DNA from: Anaerobium acetethylicum
GTDB taxonomy: Bacteria > Bacillota > Clostridia > Lachnospirales > Lachnospiraceae
Assembly: GCF_900096945.1 (NCBI RefSeq)
Contig: NZ_FMKA01000012.1
Coordinates: 36,371 to 100,370, forward strand
Length of the DNA stretch: 64,000 nucleotides
Direction of reading: 5' to 3'
Shown here: piece by piece, positions 13,228-21,948 of the stretch
Layout: the number at the start of each line of letters is the position of its first letter
How positions within the stretch are numbered: the first letter of the stretch is position 1
Notes under the pieces: generated by a model
Seen by the model: only the letters and a program-made list of their open reading frames with translations
Database searches by the model: none
What the model was told of the DNA's origin: nothing
Made by a program: the position numbers and the translations under genes

Positions 13228-13581
13228 CTATTCCGCTGCAGTGTTGTCACAGACCCCATCGCCATTCGCATCTGCAAAATTCTGTCCTTGTCCGCCAGCG
13301 CCTCTGCGCATTCCTCTTCCACAGTTTCCGCTTCCCTTGTTGTCACAGACTCCATCGCCATCGGCATCTACAAAGTTGCGGCCTTGTCCTCCAGCGCCTC
13401 TGTATTGTCTTCCTTCACAGGTTCCATTTGCCATATTGTCACAGACGCCGTCGCCGTCTTCATCCACATAGCTCTGCTCCTGAGTTACGTCTTCGCTTTC
13501 TGCTGCATAGACATTTCCCGCAAATGCTGTTCCAGCAAAGATTAATCCTGCTGCGAATACTCCTACAAATAATTTTTTCAT
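13228..13581 (-). CDS. Small secreted protein with three DxDxDGxCD calcium-type repeats
   Basis: A 117-residue protein with a signal peptide (MKKLFVGVFAAGLIFAGTAF..., likely cut after VYA) and three copies of (Y/F)VDxDGDGVCDN separated by Gly/Arg/Asn-rich linkers such as RGAGGQGRNF. The DxDxDG pattern resembles EF-hand, dockerin or thrombospondin type-3 calcium loops, each with one conserved Cys. Metal binding outside the cell is inferred; no enzymatic domain is seen. AAGGAG precedes the ATG. It is monocistronic, between a terminator and its own promoter, which carries tandem 11-bp repeats. I do not recognise a named family. Confidence 0.82.
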   Translation of the reverse strand: MKKLFVGVFAAGLIFAGTAFAGNVYAAESEDVTQEQSYVDEDGDGVCDNMANGTCEGRQYRGAGGQGRNFVDADGDGVCDNKGSGNCGRGMRRGAGGQGQNFADANGDGVCDNTAAE

Positions 13582-13634
13582 GATAATTGCTCCTTCCGTT
13601 ATTGGTGATGCTGTTTGTTGTTTGCTATAACTGT

Positions 13635-13684
13635 ATTATAGACGGAAGTTGTGATAGAACTATGATAGAACTATGATGAAAGTA
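13635..13684 (-). promoter_or_regulatory. Promoter with three tandem 11-bp direct repeats in the -35 region
   Basis: On the minus strand TATAAT lies at 13640-13635. Upstream, where a -35 hexamer would be, are two identical 11-mers (plus strand TGATAGAACTA at 13652 and 13663) and a third degenerate one at 13674. Eleven-bp tandem sites overlapping a poor -35 are the classic arrangement for PhoB/OmpR-type response regulators. Activation is therefore inferred; the regulator is not in the window. Confidence 0.6.
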
Positions 13685-13793
13685 AAAGTTTTTAAACCTG
13701 CCCCTAAAAAGGCTGATTTATATATTTTAAAAGCATATAATAGACATATGATTAAACAGGATTTCTGTACATTTGCAAAGGAGGCGGAATACA

Positions 13794-14522
13794 ATGATAC
13801 CAGTTAAATTTTCAATCCCGGTTTCAATGGATATCTATGACGTCAAAGAAATGTTTTCTCGTTATTATGTCGATCCCGAAATTGCGAGAAAGAATGTGCC
13901 TTCAAAATGGAAAATCAAGATTCATGAAAATGGGAAGGCGTTGCTCCTGGTCATGGTTCAGGATTGCAAAAAAATGGTACTCCAGCGCTTGCTCAATATT
14001 GGATCGGTCAGGATGTCGCACATCTGGATAGAGTTGGAGGGGCAGCCAGAGCTCATTGACTCCTTGCCGGGAACATCTCGAACGCTGCCGACCTGGTACT
14101 GGTATATTCAACCGCATCAACTTGATAAGCGGCTGGCAGTTTTTATGTTCAAAATGGCCGGCGTTTCAGCACAATATGTCAGTCATATTTCCCTGGGAGG
14201 CAAGCCGGGCGGAGTGCGATCCGGTAATGTGAATGAGCGTAAAACACCTGATGTTTCTTATAACTGGACAGAGAGAAGTCAGCTCTATCCGGAACCGGAT
14301 ATCATCACTGGAAGCCATCGCTTTTACCGTAAATATGGGAATCGTGAATCGGAAGCCCATGTCACATGATTCACCCATTTCCTTGGGGATTCCCAGGTTG
14401 AACTATATACCTCTAAGAATTCAACTGTCAGAAAACTGGGGTTTGGCACCAATCTCAGGGGATTCTCAAATCCAGTGTGGGTCAAACATTGTCATGTCCG
14501 GTATCGGGTCAAATTCCGATGA
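13794..14522 (+). pseudogene. Interrupted gene, acetoacetate-decarboxylase-like fold (tentative)
   Basis: The start is ATG 13794 behind AAGGAGG. The frame runs 191 codons to TGA at 14367, then continues open for a further 50 codons of protein-like sequence (for example LGDSQVELYTSKNSTVRKLG) to TGA at 14520. A single Trp-to-stop change would explain this, so the intact ancestor was about 242 residues. The N-terminal pattern (MFSRYYVDPEIARKNVPSKW) resembles acetoacetate-decarboxylase-like proteins, but weakly. The shortened protein might still be made. A palindromic repeat follows. Function unknown. Confidence 0.55.
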
Positions 14523-14555
14523 ATGCGATGGTACCTGCGGTGGTACCCCCTTATT

Positions 14556-14597
14556 GGTACCTGACACCATAAACATTATTTAATGGTGTCAGGTACC
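14556..14597 (+). repeat. 42-bp palindromic GGTACC repeat
   Basis: Full unit with core ATAAACATTATTTAAT. Two extra GGTACC sites precede it at about 14529-14547. It separates the interrupted gene from the PL8 lyase leader. Confidence 0.95.
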
Positions 14598-14715
14598 ATA
14601 AACAAATCATAAACAGGAAAAAGTAATCAAATATGAATAAAGTAACAGAAAGAAAACCGGCCAAATCCAGATACCCGAAATAATATATGTTTATCATGCC
14701 AGAGTATATTCAACT

Positions 14716-14768
14716 AAAAAAATCCTCCTGATATAATTTTGAAAAAACATATCAGGGAGGATTTTTTT
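14716..14768 (+). promoter_or_regulatory. Leader hairpin burying the lyase ribosome binding site and ending in a T-run
   Basis: Left arm 14716-14734 (AAAAAAATCCTCCTGATAT) pairs almost perfectly with right arm 14749-14768 (ATATCAGGGAGGATTTTTTT), with one bulged base. The right arm contains the GGGAGGA ribosome binding site and runs straight into the ATG at 14769. It also has the shape of an intrinsic terminator. The structure could act as a switch on lyase expression. Confidence 0.72.
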
Positions 14769-17700
14769 ATGAAATGGGAAAAAGCAGCAATTGTCATGTT
14801 ACTCTTATCCTTAACCGTGGGGATGATTCCTGCATCTGAGATCCATGCAGAAGCGCAGTCGCCAGAAATGCTACAGACGTCAGAAATGCAAACGCAGGAT
14901 ATGGGAGAAGTGTCCCTCGTGAAAGGCGATTCCCTCCAGCTTACGGTTCCGGATGGTTTTCAGGGCGCCGTCACCTGGTTTTCGGGAAATGGGGTCAGGA
15001 TTGTGGGGGTCAGCAAAATCAAGCGTCCTCTGGCAGATGGCGAGTCCGATGGCGGCAGGACTGCTGGATGGGCAGACATGAACCATATTGCCAGTGTCGA
15101 ACAGGGAATGGTTACCGCGCATGAAAAAGGAACTGCAATCATCACGGCGACGGATGCGGACGGAAGAGAAGCGCAATGGACGGTTCATGTCCTTTATGCG
15201 GATCCGGCCACATTCCCGGCCCCGGAATCCGCGGATTACGCACAAATGCGTACAAAATGGAAAGAGTCCATCGTCGGGAAGGATAATGACCTGACCAATG
15301 GAAAGGTTGCGGAAATTATTGCAGGAATCCAGACAGCCTGCGAAAACGAGTGGAATACCTACCTTTACAGGGGGCAGGAGTCCTGTCCCGATGTTCCCTG
15401 GGAAGCGCACCTGAAAGACGCAAAGGGAATCGTGCGCACAAAGGAGGAGTATCAATATGATGCGGTGCTTTTCCGGAAATCCTTTGTCAGCGTTGAAAAG
15501 ATGGCAATCGCTTATGGAACCCCGGAATTGAGTCAGTATTATAAAAATCCCGAACTGCTGAAGGATATCCGGAATATCATGGATTATCTTACCACAACCT
15601 GCTATACGAAGCGTTCCCAGACGGAAAACTGGTGGACCTGGGAAATCGGCATACCAAAGAGCATCGTTCCGATATGCCTCTTCATTTTCGATGATGTTGA
15701 GCATGAAAAAATCGAGCAGTATACGGAAGCGCTGATGTTCTTCCAGCCGGACCCCTTCCATGAAGGAGCAATCGGACAGGCCAGCACCCATGCCCAGGGT
15801 TACAGGATCAATAAAGCGGCAAACCTGATGGACTGCTCGGTTACGGCAATGGGAATGGGAATTCTGCTGGAAGACAGCGAACAGCTTGTCATGGCAAGGG
15901 ATGCGGCTTCCACGCAGCTTGTCCTCCAGCCGGCAGGGAGCCGCAACAACGGCCTCTATGCCGACGGATCCTATCTGGATCATTTTGTAGTGCCATACAT
16001 CAACTCCTATGGAATCGAATTCATCAAAGGATCTATAAAACTGCTGACGCTTCTGGGCAACACGCCGTGGTCTCTGCCTGAGGAAAAGGCCGCCATCATG
16101 AATACGTTTGCCCTGGAGGGGTGTACAGCGGCGGTATACCAGGGGGCGGCCCTTGACATGTTCCGCGGCCGTGCGGTTGCAAGGCCGGCACTCAGCGACA
16201 GAAAGGCGGCAGCCGATATCATAGGCGTCCTCCTGAAACTCGCGGACGCAGTTGATGAAGAGACTTCGCTGAAAATAAAGACTAACGTGAAGAACTGGAT
16301 CGTCAAAGAAAAGCCGGTCTTTGACTATATGGCGCAGCTGAGCGATATCGAACTGATTTTCAAGGCGCGGGCGCTTCTGAACGACGATTCGATCGGGACA
16401 TCCGTCGGGACGCTGCACAAGAATTATCCGCTTCTGGACCGTGCCGTCCACCGCCAGGAACATTATCTGGCAGGACTATCCATGTATTCCAGCCGCATTT
16501 CCAACTGCGAAATCATGAATCATGAAAACCGCAGAGGATGGCATATGGGCGACGGAATGCTTTATATCTACAACAGCGACCTGAACCAGTTTACCGATAA
16601 CTTCTGGAATACGGTCAATCCCTACAGGCTTCCGGGAACGACGGTAGTGCCCGTGGATATCGGAAATGGAACGAAAGACTCTTCGGGATTCTACCAGGCG
16701 GGCGATTACCTGTCGCGGGAAGACTGGGTCGGAGGCACTTCCATAGGTGATTACGGAATCAACGGCATGGCATTGAACGGGGACACCATCGGGAATGGAG
16801 ACGGAGCGGCATTGCCCTATGCGCCGGAGTTAAGGGCTTTCAAATCCTATTTCATGTTTGATGATGAGATCGTCTGCCTTGGCGCAGGAATCAGCAACAA
16901 GGATGAAAGCCTCCCTACGGAGACAACCATAGAGAACAGAAAGATTAAGGAAGATAATTCAAACAGAGTCACCGTGGACGGCGAAACCGCGGATGTGGAG
17001 GTGCAGAAAGAGATTGCTGCCGGATGGGTGCATTTGGAAGGGAATGTCGCAGATTCTGATCTTGGCTATTATTTTCCAGATAAAAGCCAGAAGGTAAATA
17101 TCCGAAAAGTCGCCAATACGGGAGACTGGACCGATATCGGAACAGGAAGCGGCATTGCATCGAGGAACTATCTGGAGATGTGGATCGACCATGGGACAAA
17201 TCCAGCTGATGCGGATTATGAATATGTCCTCCTTCCTGGAAAAAATGAGCAGGATATCTCCGGGTATGCAGATGAGCCGGATGTAGAGATTCTGGAAAAT
17301 ACAAAGGAAATCCAGGCCGTGAGGGAAAATTCCCTGCAGATTACAGGGGCAAATTTCTGGACGGACGGAGAAAAAAAGGTTGCAGAAATCACCTGCGACA
17401 AAAAGGCATCCGTCATGATGCGGGAAGAGGGGAACGTCCTGACCATTTCAGCATCCGATCCGACCATGAAAGGGGAAGGATTGATCAATCTGGTAATCGA
17501 CCGGAAAGCAGACCAAGTGATAGCCGCAGATCCTGAAGTGGCTACATCCATCGAGGGAGGAAAAATATCCCTCAGCATCAATTCGAAGGACAAGTTCGGG
17601 TATCCTTCAGTGGTAAAAGTAATCCTGGCTGATGAGGAAACTCCTGCACCGGGTACAGAACCGTCAGAGACGCCGCCTGGAGAGCAGCCATCAATAGGGA

Positions 17701-17915
17701 ATCCGGAGAATCCATCCGGTGGAGAAACAGCGCAGAAGCCGGGAGCAGCGAACATATCTGACACCGCTGCAGGAAAGCCATCCGGGGCAAACGCAGAGAA
17801 CCCTGCAACGGGAGACGGAGCGGACATCCTTTTTTATGTGTTTGGGATTGGGATCGCCCTTCTGTCTTTATTGGTATCTTCTTTATTGGTACCTGACACC
17901 ATAAACAAAATTTAA
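14769..17915 (+). CDS. Polysaccharide lyase family 8 (hyaluronate/chondroitin lyase), secreted
   Basis: Cleaves uronic-acid-containing glycosaminoglycans by beta-elimination outside the cell. The start ATG 14769 gives a signal peptide (cut near IHA-EA); an upstream TTG lies in the leader hairpin. An Ig-like segment precedes an alpha-toroid with aromatic patch NWWTWEIG and catalytic N352, H405 and Y414 (H-Y spacing of 9 as in pneumococcal lyase), followed by beta-sandwich domains. The C-terminus has a Pro/Glu/Ala-rich spacer, a sortase-like NPATGD motif and a hydrophobic helix, but the expected basic tail is replaced by repeat-encoded VPDTINKI. It is the entry enzyme of the locus. Preference between chondroitin, hyaluronan and xanthan is not decidable by eye. 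Confidence 0.93.
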   Translation: MKWEKAAIVMLLLSLTVGMIPASEIHAEAQSPEMLQTSEMQTQDMGEVSLVKGDSLQLTVPDGFQGAVTWFSGNGVRIVGVSKIKRPLADGESDGGRTAGWADMNHIASVEQGMVTAHEKGTAIITATDADGREAQWTVHVLYADPATFPAPESADYAQMRTKWKESIVGKDNDLTNGKVAEIIAGIQTACENEWNTYLYRGQESCPDVPWEAHLKDAKGIVRTKEEYQYDAVLFRKSFVSVEKMAIAYGTPELSQYYKNPELLKDIRNIMDYLTTTCYTKRSQTENWWTWEIGIPKSIVPICLFIFDDVEHEKIEQYTEALMFFQPDPFHEGAIGQASTHAQGYRINKAANLMDCSVTAMGMGILLEDSEQLVMARDAASTQLVLQPAGSRNNGLYADGSYLDHFVVPYINSYGIEFIKGSIKLLTLLGNTPWSLPEEKAAIMNTFALEGCTAAVYQGAALDMFRGRAVARPALSDRKAAADIIGVLLKLADAVDEETSLKIKTNVKNWIVKEKPVFDYMAQLSDIELIFKARALLNDDSIGTSVGTLHKNYPLLDRAVHRQEHYLAGLSMYSSRISNCEIMNHENRRGWHMGDGMLYIYNSDLNQFTDNFWNTVNPYRLPGTTVVPVDIGNGTKDSSGFYQAGDYLSREDWVGGTSIGDYGINGMALNGDTIGNGDGAALPYAPELRAFKSYFMFDDEIVCLGAGISNKDESLPTETTIENRKIKEDNSNRVTVDGETADVEVQKEIAAGWVHLEGNVADSDLGYYFPDKSQKVNIRKVANTGDWTDIGTGSGIASRNYLEMWIDHGTNPADADYEYVLLPGKNEQDISGYADEPDVEILENTKEIQAVRENSLQITGANFWTDGEKKVAEITCDKKASVMMREEGNVLTISASDPTMKGEGLINLVIDRKADQVIAADPEVATSIEGGKISLSINSKDKFGYPSVVKVILADEETPAPGTEPSETPPGEQPSIGNPENPSGGETAQKPGAANISDTAAGKPSGANAENPATGDGADILFYVFGIGIALLSLLVSSLLVPDTINKI

Positions 17916-17929
17916 TGGTGTCAGGTACC
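17888..17929 (+). repeat. 42-bp palindromic GGTACC repeat at the lyase 3' end
   Basis: Full unit with core ATAAACAAAATTTAAT. It supplies the last eight codons and the stop of the lyase. Decayed GGTACC/CATAAA fragments follow to about 17970. Confidence 0.96.
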
Positions 17930-18028
17930 ATAAAAGGTACCATAAAAGGGACCATAAACAGTATCATAAACACTTCATGCCCCATCAAAAGAAGAGAGTT
18001 GGAGAAAAAAATTTAATGGAAATTTAAT

Positions 18029-18063
18029 GGTACCTGACACCATAAACACCTGACACCATAAAC
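18029..18063 (+). repeat. Two 5' half-units of the GGTACC repeat
   Basis: GGTACCTGACACCATAAAC is followed by a second CACCTGACACCATAAAC with no 3' arms. It lies just before the ribosome binding site of the DUF2264 gene. Confidence 0.85.
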
Positions 18064-18081
18064 AATTGGAGAAAAGAAATC

Positions 18082-20103
18082 ATGAAATACATTATAGAAA
18101 AACCCGACTACACCTTGAGCCCCTACACGGGAATGATCAAAAAGCACTGGATCGGGGCATGCCACTTCCTGCTGGAAGGGATTTTTATAAACGTAAAGAG
18201 TTTTGAATCCCCGATCGTTCTGCCCGGTGCAGGAGATGCAGTAAGCTATCCAAGGCCCGATTCGCCGGAGTGGAGATATCACGCCGAACGCTTTGAAGGC
18301 CTGGCAAGGAGCTTCCTGATTGCGGCGCCGCTGCTTGCAAACGAACCGGATGCAGTGATTGCCGGATACCCGCTGAAGGAGTATTACAGAAATCAGATCC
18401 TGGCCTCGGTGACCAGAGACACGGACAGCTACCTGCTCAATCTGCAGGAAATCAAAGAAACTGCGGATAAAAACGAGCATGCCTTCCAGCATACCTGCGA
18501 ATGCGCATCCCTGGCAATCGGGCTGCAGATGTGCGAGGAAGCGGTATGGGAGCCGTTTACAAAGGAAGAGAAGGACCGGATCGCAGCCTATCTCAGGGAA
18601 TTTGCAGAGGCACGGACGGGACACCACAACTGGCGCCTGTTCAATATGCTGATTCTGGCTTTTCTTCAAAAGCACGGATACGAGATCGACAGGGGCATGA
18701 TGCGGGACCATGCCTCCTGCATCCTGTCCTATTATGCCGGCGACGGCTGGTACCGGGACGGCCACAGGTTCGACTACTATTCGGCCTGGGCCTTCCAGGT
18801 CTACGGGCCTATATGGAACCAATGGTATGGCTATGAAAATGAACCCTATATTGCAGGCAGGATAGAAGCCTATTCCAATCAACTGATGGCCCATTATGCG
18901 AACCTATTTGATGAAAACGGACATTCGATCATGTGGGGAAGAAGTGCCATATACAGGAACGCCGCATCGGCGCCTCTGGCGGCCAACTGCCTGCTGAAAA
19001 ACAGCGAAGCCGACAGAGGAACTGCCAGGAGGATCCTGTCGGGAAACCTGCTTCAGTTTATTGGGAAAGAGGAAGTCTTTGTGAATAACGTCCCATGTCT
19101 TGGATTTTACGGGCCTTTCGAGCCGGCGGTCCAGTCCTACAGCTGTGCGGCCAGTCCCTTCTGGATTGCAAATTCCTTCGTGTGCATGATGCTTCCGGAT
19201 TCTGACGAGCTGTGGAATGCAGTGGAAAAAAACGGAGAGTGGGAGAACTGGGAAGACGGCAGCAGGAGCAGATCCATTACGCTGGATGGTCCCGGCATGA
19301 CGGTCACCAATTATAGGACTACAGGAGCTGTGGAATTGCGCACGGCAAAGGTTTTTGCACAGGAGGAGGATCCCATCCTGCAGGCCTACTCCAGGCTGAG
19401 CTTCCACAGCGCCTTCCCCTGGGAGGCTTACGGCTATACAGGGCCGGAGGCGATGCAGTACAGCCTCCGGTACAATGGAAAAAACAGGACTGAAATTCCG
19501 AATATCATCCTGTACGGGGGCGAACGGGAAGGGGTCCTGTATCGGAAGGCCTATTTCGAATTCGGGGACAGCTTCCAGAACCTGGCCGGCATAGATCTGG
19601 CGGATTTTGCCGTTGGAAACGGGCTGGTGAGGGTCGACCGGGTACGCATCCCGGATAAGCCCTATACACTGTATCTGGGCCATTACGGTCTGCCCCTTGA
19701 CGGTTCGGCTGCCGCAGTAGAGGAACGGGAAAAAGACGGCATCAGGGCCATCATCGTAAAATCAGACAGGCACCAGCTGGCGATTGTGAACTACCGGGGC
19801 TTTGACTGCCTCGGATACGAAGAGGCCAGCGGCAGGAATCCGGCAGCAGCCTGCAGCATTCTGCCTTATGCAGAAAGCAGGCGCGATGCGTATTATGAAT
19901 ACAGGGACTATGTGATGATCACTGCATTGCTGCATAAGACATCTATGGAGCCGTGGAGCGACGAAGACCTGTTTCCAATCAGCAGGATTGCCTTCGAAGA
20001 CAGAGAGCAGTGCGGCGGATATGGTAAAATTGTGATCGAGACCAGGGACGGGCAGAACCGAACGGTCGATTTCGAGGGACTGGAGGGAAGAGTCAGCATA
20101 TAA
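18082..20103 (+). CDS. DUF2264 family protein, probable glycoside hydrolase acting on uronides
   Basis: A 673-residue cytoplasmic protein (no signal peptide) matching the DUF2264 family: N-terminal helical barrel with ARSFLIAAPLL, HTCECASLAIGL, GDGWYRDGHRFDYYSAW and WGRSAIYRNAA, then a beta-rich C-terminal half. From memory this family includes CAZy GH154 beta-glucuronidases; I cannot verify that here. Its place behind a PL8 lyase and near GH88 and sulfatase genes fits processing of uronic-acid oligosaccharides. GGAG lies upstream of the ATG. It converges with the response regulator gene, with a repeat cluster between them. Confidence 0.8.
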   Translation: MKYIIEKPDYTLSPYTGMIKKHWIGACHFLLEGIFINVKSFESPIVLPGAGDAVSYPRPDSPEWRYHAERFEGLARSFLIAAPLLANEPDAVIAGYPLKEYYRNQILASVTRDTDSYLLNLQEIKETADKNEHAFQHTCECASLAIGLQMCEEAVWEPFTKEEKDRIAAYLREFAEARTGHHNWRLFNMLILAFLQKHGYEIDRGMMRDHASCILSYYAGDGWYRDGHRFDYYSAWAFQVYGPIWNQWYGYENEPYIAGRIEAYSNQLMAHYANLFDENGHSIMWGRSAIYRNAASAPLAANCLLKNSEADRGTARRILSGNLLQFIGKEEVFVNNVPCLGFYGPFEPAVQSYSCAASPFWIANSFVCMMLPDSDELWNAVEKNGEWENWEDGSRSRSITLDGPGMTVTNYRTTGAVELRTAKVFAQEEDPILQAYSRLSFHSAFPWEAYGYTGPEAMQYSLRYNGKNRTEIPNIILYGGEREGVLYRKAYFEFGDSFQNLAGIDLADFAVGNGLVRVDRVRIPDKPYTLYLGHYGLPLDGSAAAVEEREKDGIRAIIVKSDRHQLAIVNYRGFDCLGYEEASGRNPAAACSILPYAESRRDAYYEYRDYVMITALLHKTSMEPWSDEDLFPISRIAFEDREQCGGYGKIVIETRDGQNRTVDFEGLEGRVSI

Positions 20104-20118
20104 GGGTACCCTTATATT

Positions 20119-20233
20119 GGTACCTGACACCATAAACAGAATTTAATGGTGTCAGGTACCAGTTACCAAGGAAACGGGTGTCAGGTACCAGTTACCAAAG
20201 AAACGGGTACCTGGTACCATAAATGAGGTGCCA
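20119..20233 (+). repeat. GGTACC palindromic repeat and decayed tandem copies
   Basis: A full unit at 20119-20160 (core ATAAACAGAATTTAAT) is followed by two copies of a CAGGTACCAGTTACCAA(A/G)GAAACGGGT segment and a GGTACCTGGTACC stretch. It sits between converging genes. Confidence 0.9.
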
Positions 20234-20234
20234 G

Positions 20235-21848
20235 TTACTTCAAGTTATTAAGCTCATACTCCCGTGGCGAGATCCCGGTAATCTTCTTAAAGACCTTGCT
20301 GAAATAATAAGGATTATCAAACCCGAGCATCTCCGATATCTCATACATCAGATACTCATGGGTATCGATCAGCTCCTTGGCCTTTTCGATTTTGACAAAG
20401 GAAATGTAATCGGAAAAATTATAGCCGGTATGCTTCTTGAAGCTGCTGCTGATGTAGCCGGCGCTGAAGTTCAGGGCGTTTGCAACGTCTGAAAGGGTGA
20501 GCTTTTCCTTGTAATGGTTATTGATGTAGCTTTTTACAAGCTCGATGATCTTGTCAGTCCGGGTCGTTTTCCGGGAATCCAGATAGTCGCAGAGGATCTG
20601 CTGGAAGGACCGCATATATTTCGTAAGCGCTTCGATGCTGTTGATCTGGTTGATATGCTCCATGATGCTCAGGGTGTCGGGGAAAATGTCCGTGGCGGGC
20701 TGGTCGTCAGATTCGAAATAGGAATGGATGTAGGTGTAAAGGTTGATATAGGAATTCACCGCCTGTTTTCTGGAGGGGGTGTAGGTTTCCAGAAGTCCGA
20801 TCAGCTCATCGAAAATCTCCTTCACCTTCTCACTGTTGTTCTGCTGGAAGGCGATGGACAAATCCTTTTTCAGGAAATTGATGTTAAAGTTGTCCCGGGA
20901 ACTGCAGGTTTTTGGGAGCGATGAATAGAAACTGATGGAAGAGGAAGGATTGCAGTAGTAGTATTCTACGGCCTCTTTTGCCTGGTCCAGCTGGGTCTTC
21001 AAATCGTAGAGGTCTTCGGCAGCCTCGCTGACGCCCATCACGACGGAAATTTCAAAATAATTTTTTAAGACCTCGTTTACTTTTTCGTTGAACTGGGTCA
21101 GCGTCCCGGGGATGGAGGCGAGGCCCTCCGTGGAGGCGATGATCAGCAGTTTCTGCTGTTCAAACGGCAGGATGCAGGAGTTTTTGAATATCCGCCCCGC
21201 CATCTCGCTGATGATTCCGGATGCATAGGTCATCACCTGCTTCAGGTCGGATTTCTTGTTTTCAGAGAGGTAGCTGGCATCCGAATAGCTGATGTCGAGG
21301 AGGATCAGGAGGGGGGATACGAAAAGCTCATCCATCTTCATGTTGCGGGAATGGTCTTTTGCTGCGTCAAAGGGAGAAAACAGCAGCCTGTTGAAGAAGC
21401 CTTTGATAATCTCCTCGTTGCCGGCTTCCATGAACTGGCTTGCGATTTTTCCCGAACGGGAAGCAGCCATATTGTCGAAATCGTTTTTAGCCTTCTCCAG
21501 GCTGCGGAGCAGGGTTTCTTCCGTCAGGTCGATCTTCACAAGATAATCAGAGGCGCTCAGTGAGAGGGCCTCTTTTGCAAGCTCGAATTCCTCAAGGTTC
21601 GTCAGCACGATAAAGGAAAATACAAGCTTCTCGTCTTTGCATTTCTGGATCAGTTCCAGACCGTTCATAACAGGCATTTTGATGTCCGTTATGATGATGT
21701 CCGGCTGCAGCTCCAGTATCATCTTACAGGCCGCAGTTCCGTTGGTCGCCTTTCCGACTATGGTGCAGTCATGCTCTTCCCAGGGGATGAGGGAGGAGAT
21801 GCCTGCTAAAATAAGGGGTTCATCATCTACCAGCATAATACGATACAT
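20235..21848 (-). CDS. YesN-type response regulator with AraC output domain
   Basis: Receiver domain at the N-terminus with acidic pocket VDDE and phospho-acceptor D55 in IIITDIKMP. A long middle region (~130-420) is typical of YesN regulators, and a C-terminal AraC helix-turn-helix (LTLSDVANALNFSAGYISSSFKKHTG ... ISEMLGFDNPYYFSKVFKKITG) completes it. 537 residues. It is encoded 100 bp downstream of its partner histidine kinase on the same strand. Such pairs usually sense extracellular oligosaccharides and activate an adjacent ABC importer, here the 24067-27200 genes and probably the lyase. Confidence 0.94.
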   Translation of the reverse strand: MYRIMLVDDEPLILAGISSLIPWEEHDCTIVGKATNGTAACKMILELQPDIIITDIKMPVMNGLELIQKCKDEKLVFSFIVLTNLEEFELAKEALSLSASDYLVKIDLTEETLLRSLEKAKNDFDNMAASRSGKIASQFMEAGNEEIIKGFFNRLLFSPFDAAKDHSRNMKMDELFVSPLLILLDISYSDASYLSENKKSDLKQVMTYASGIISEMAGRIFKNSCILPFEQQKLLIIASTEGLASIPGTLTQFNEKVNEVLKNYFEISVVMGVSEAAEDLYDLKTQLDQAKEAVEYYYCNPSSSISFYSSLPKTCSSRDNFNINFLKKDLSIAFQQNNSEKVKEIFDELIGLLETYTPSRKQAVNSYINLYTYIHSYFESDDQPATDIFPDTLSIMEHINQINSIEALTKYMRSFQQILCDYLDSRKTTRTDKIIELVKSYINNHYKEKLTLSDVANALNFSAGYISSSFKKHTGYNFSDYISFVKIEKAKELIDTHEYLMYEISEMLGFDNPYYFSKVFKKITGISPREYELNNLK

Positions 21849-21948
21849 TGTTTCACATACCTTTCGTGGAATAAATTGCGTGCCAGAGCGGAGCTTCGCA
21901 AACCGCTAAAGCTGCCTGCTCATGATATAGAATTCAGGGAAATTAAAT

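Noticed and set aside
14367..14369. TGA as a selenocysteine codon
   Set aside because: The protein is not a known selenoprotein, the downstream structure is not SECIS-like by eye, and the window's peroxidase uses Cys. A nonsense mutation is simpler.
14880..16463. A 527-codon minus-strand open frame opposite the PL8 lyase
   Set aside because: It mirrors codons of the lyase, whose catalytic residues are intact. No start signal or family pattern.
17578..17988. Minus-strand frames rich in FCLWCQVP / FMVSGT near repeats (also 34094-34405 and 12848-12900 region types)
   Set aside because: These peptides are translations of the palindromic repeat itself and recur wherever it occurs; they are not genes.
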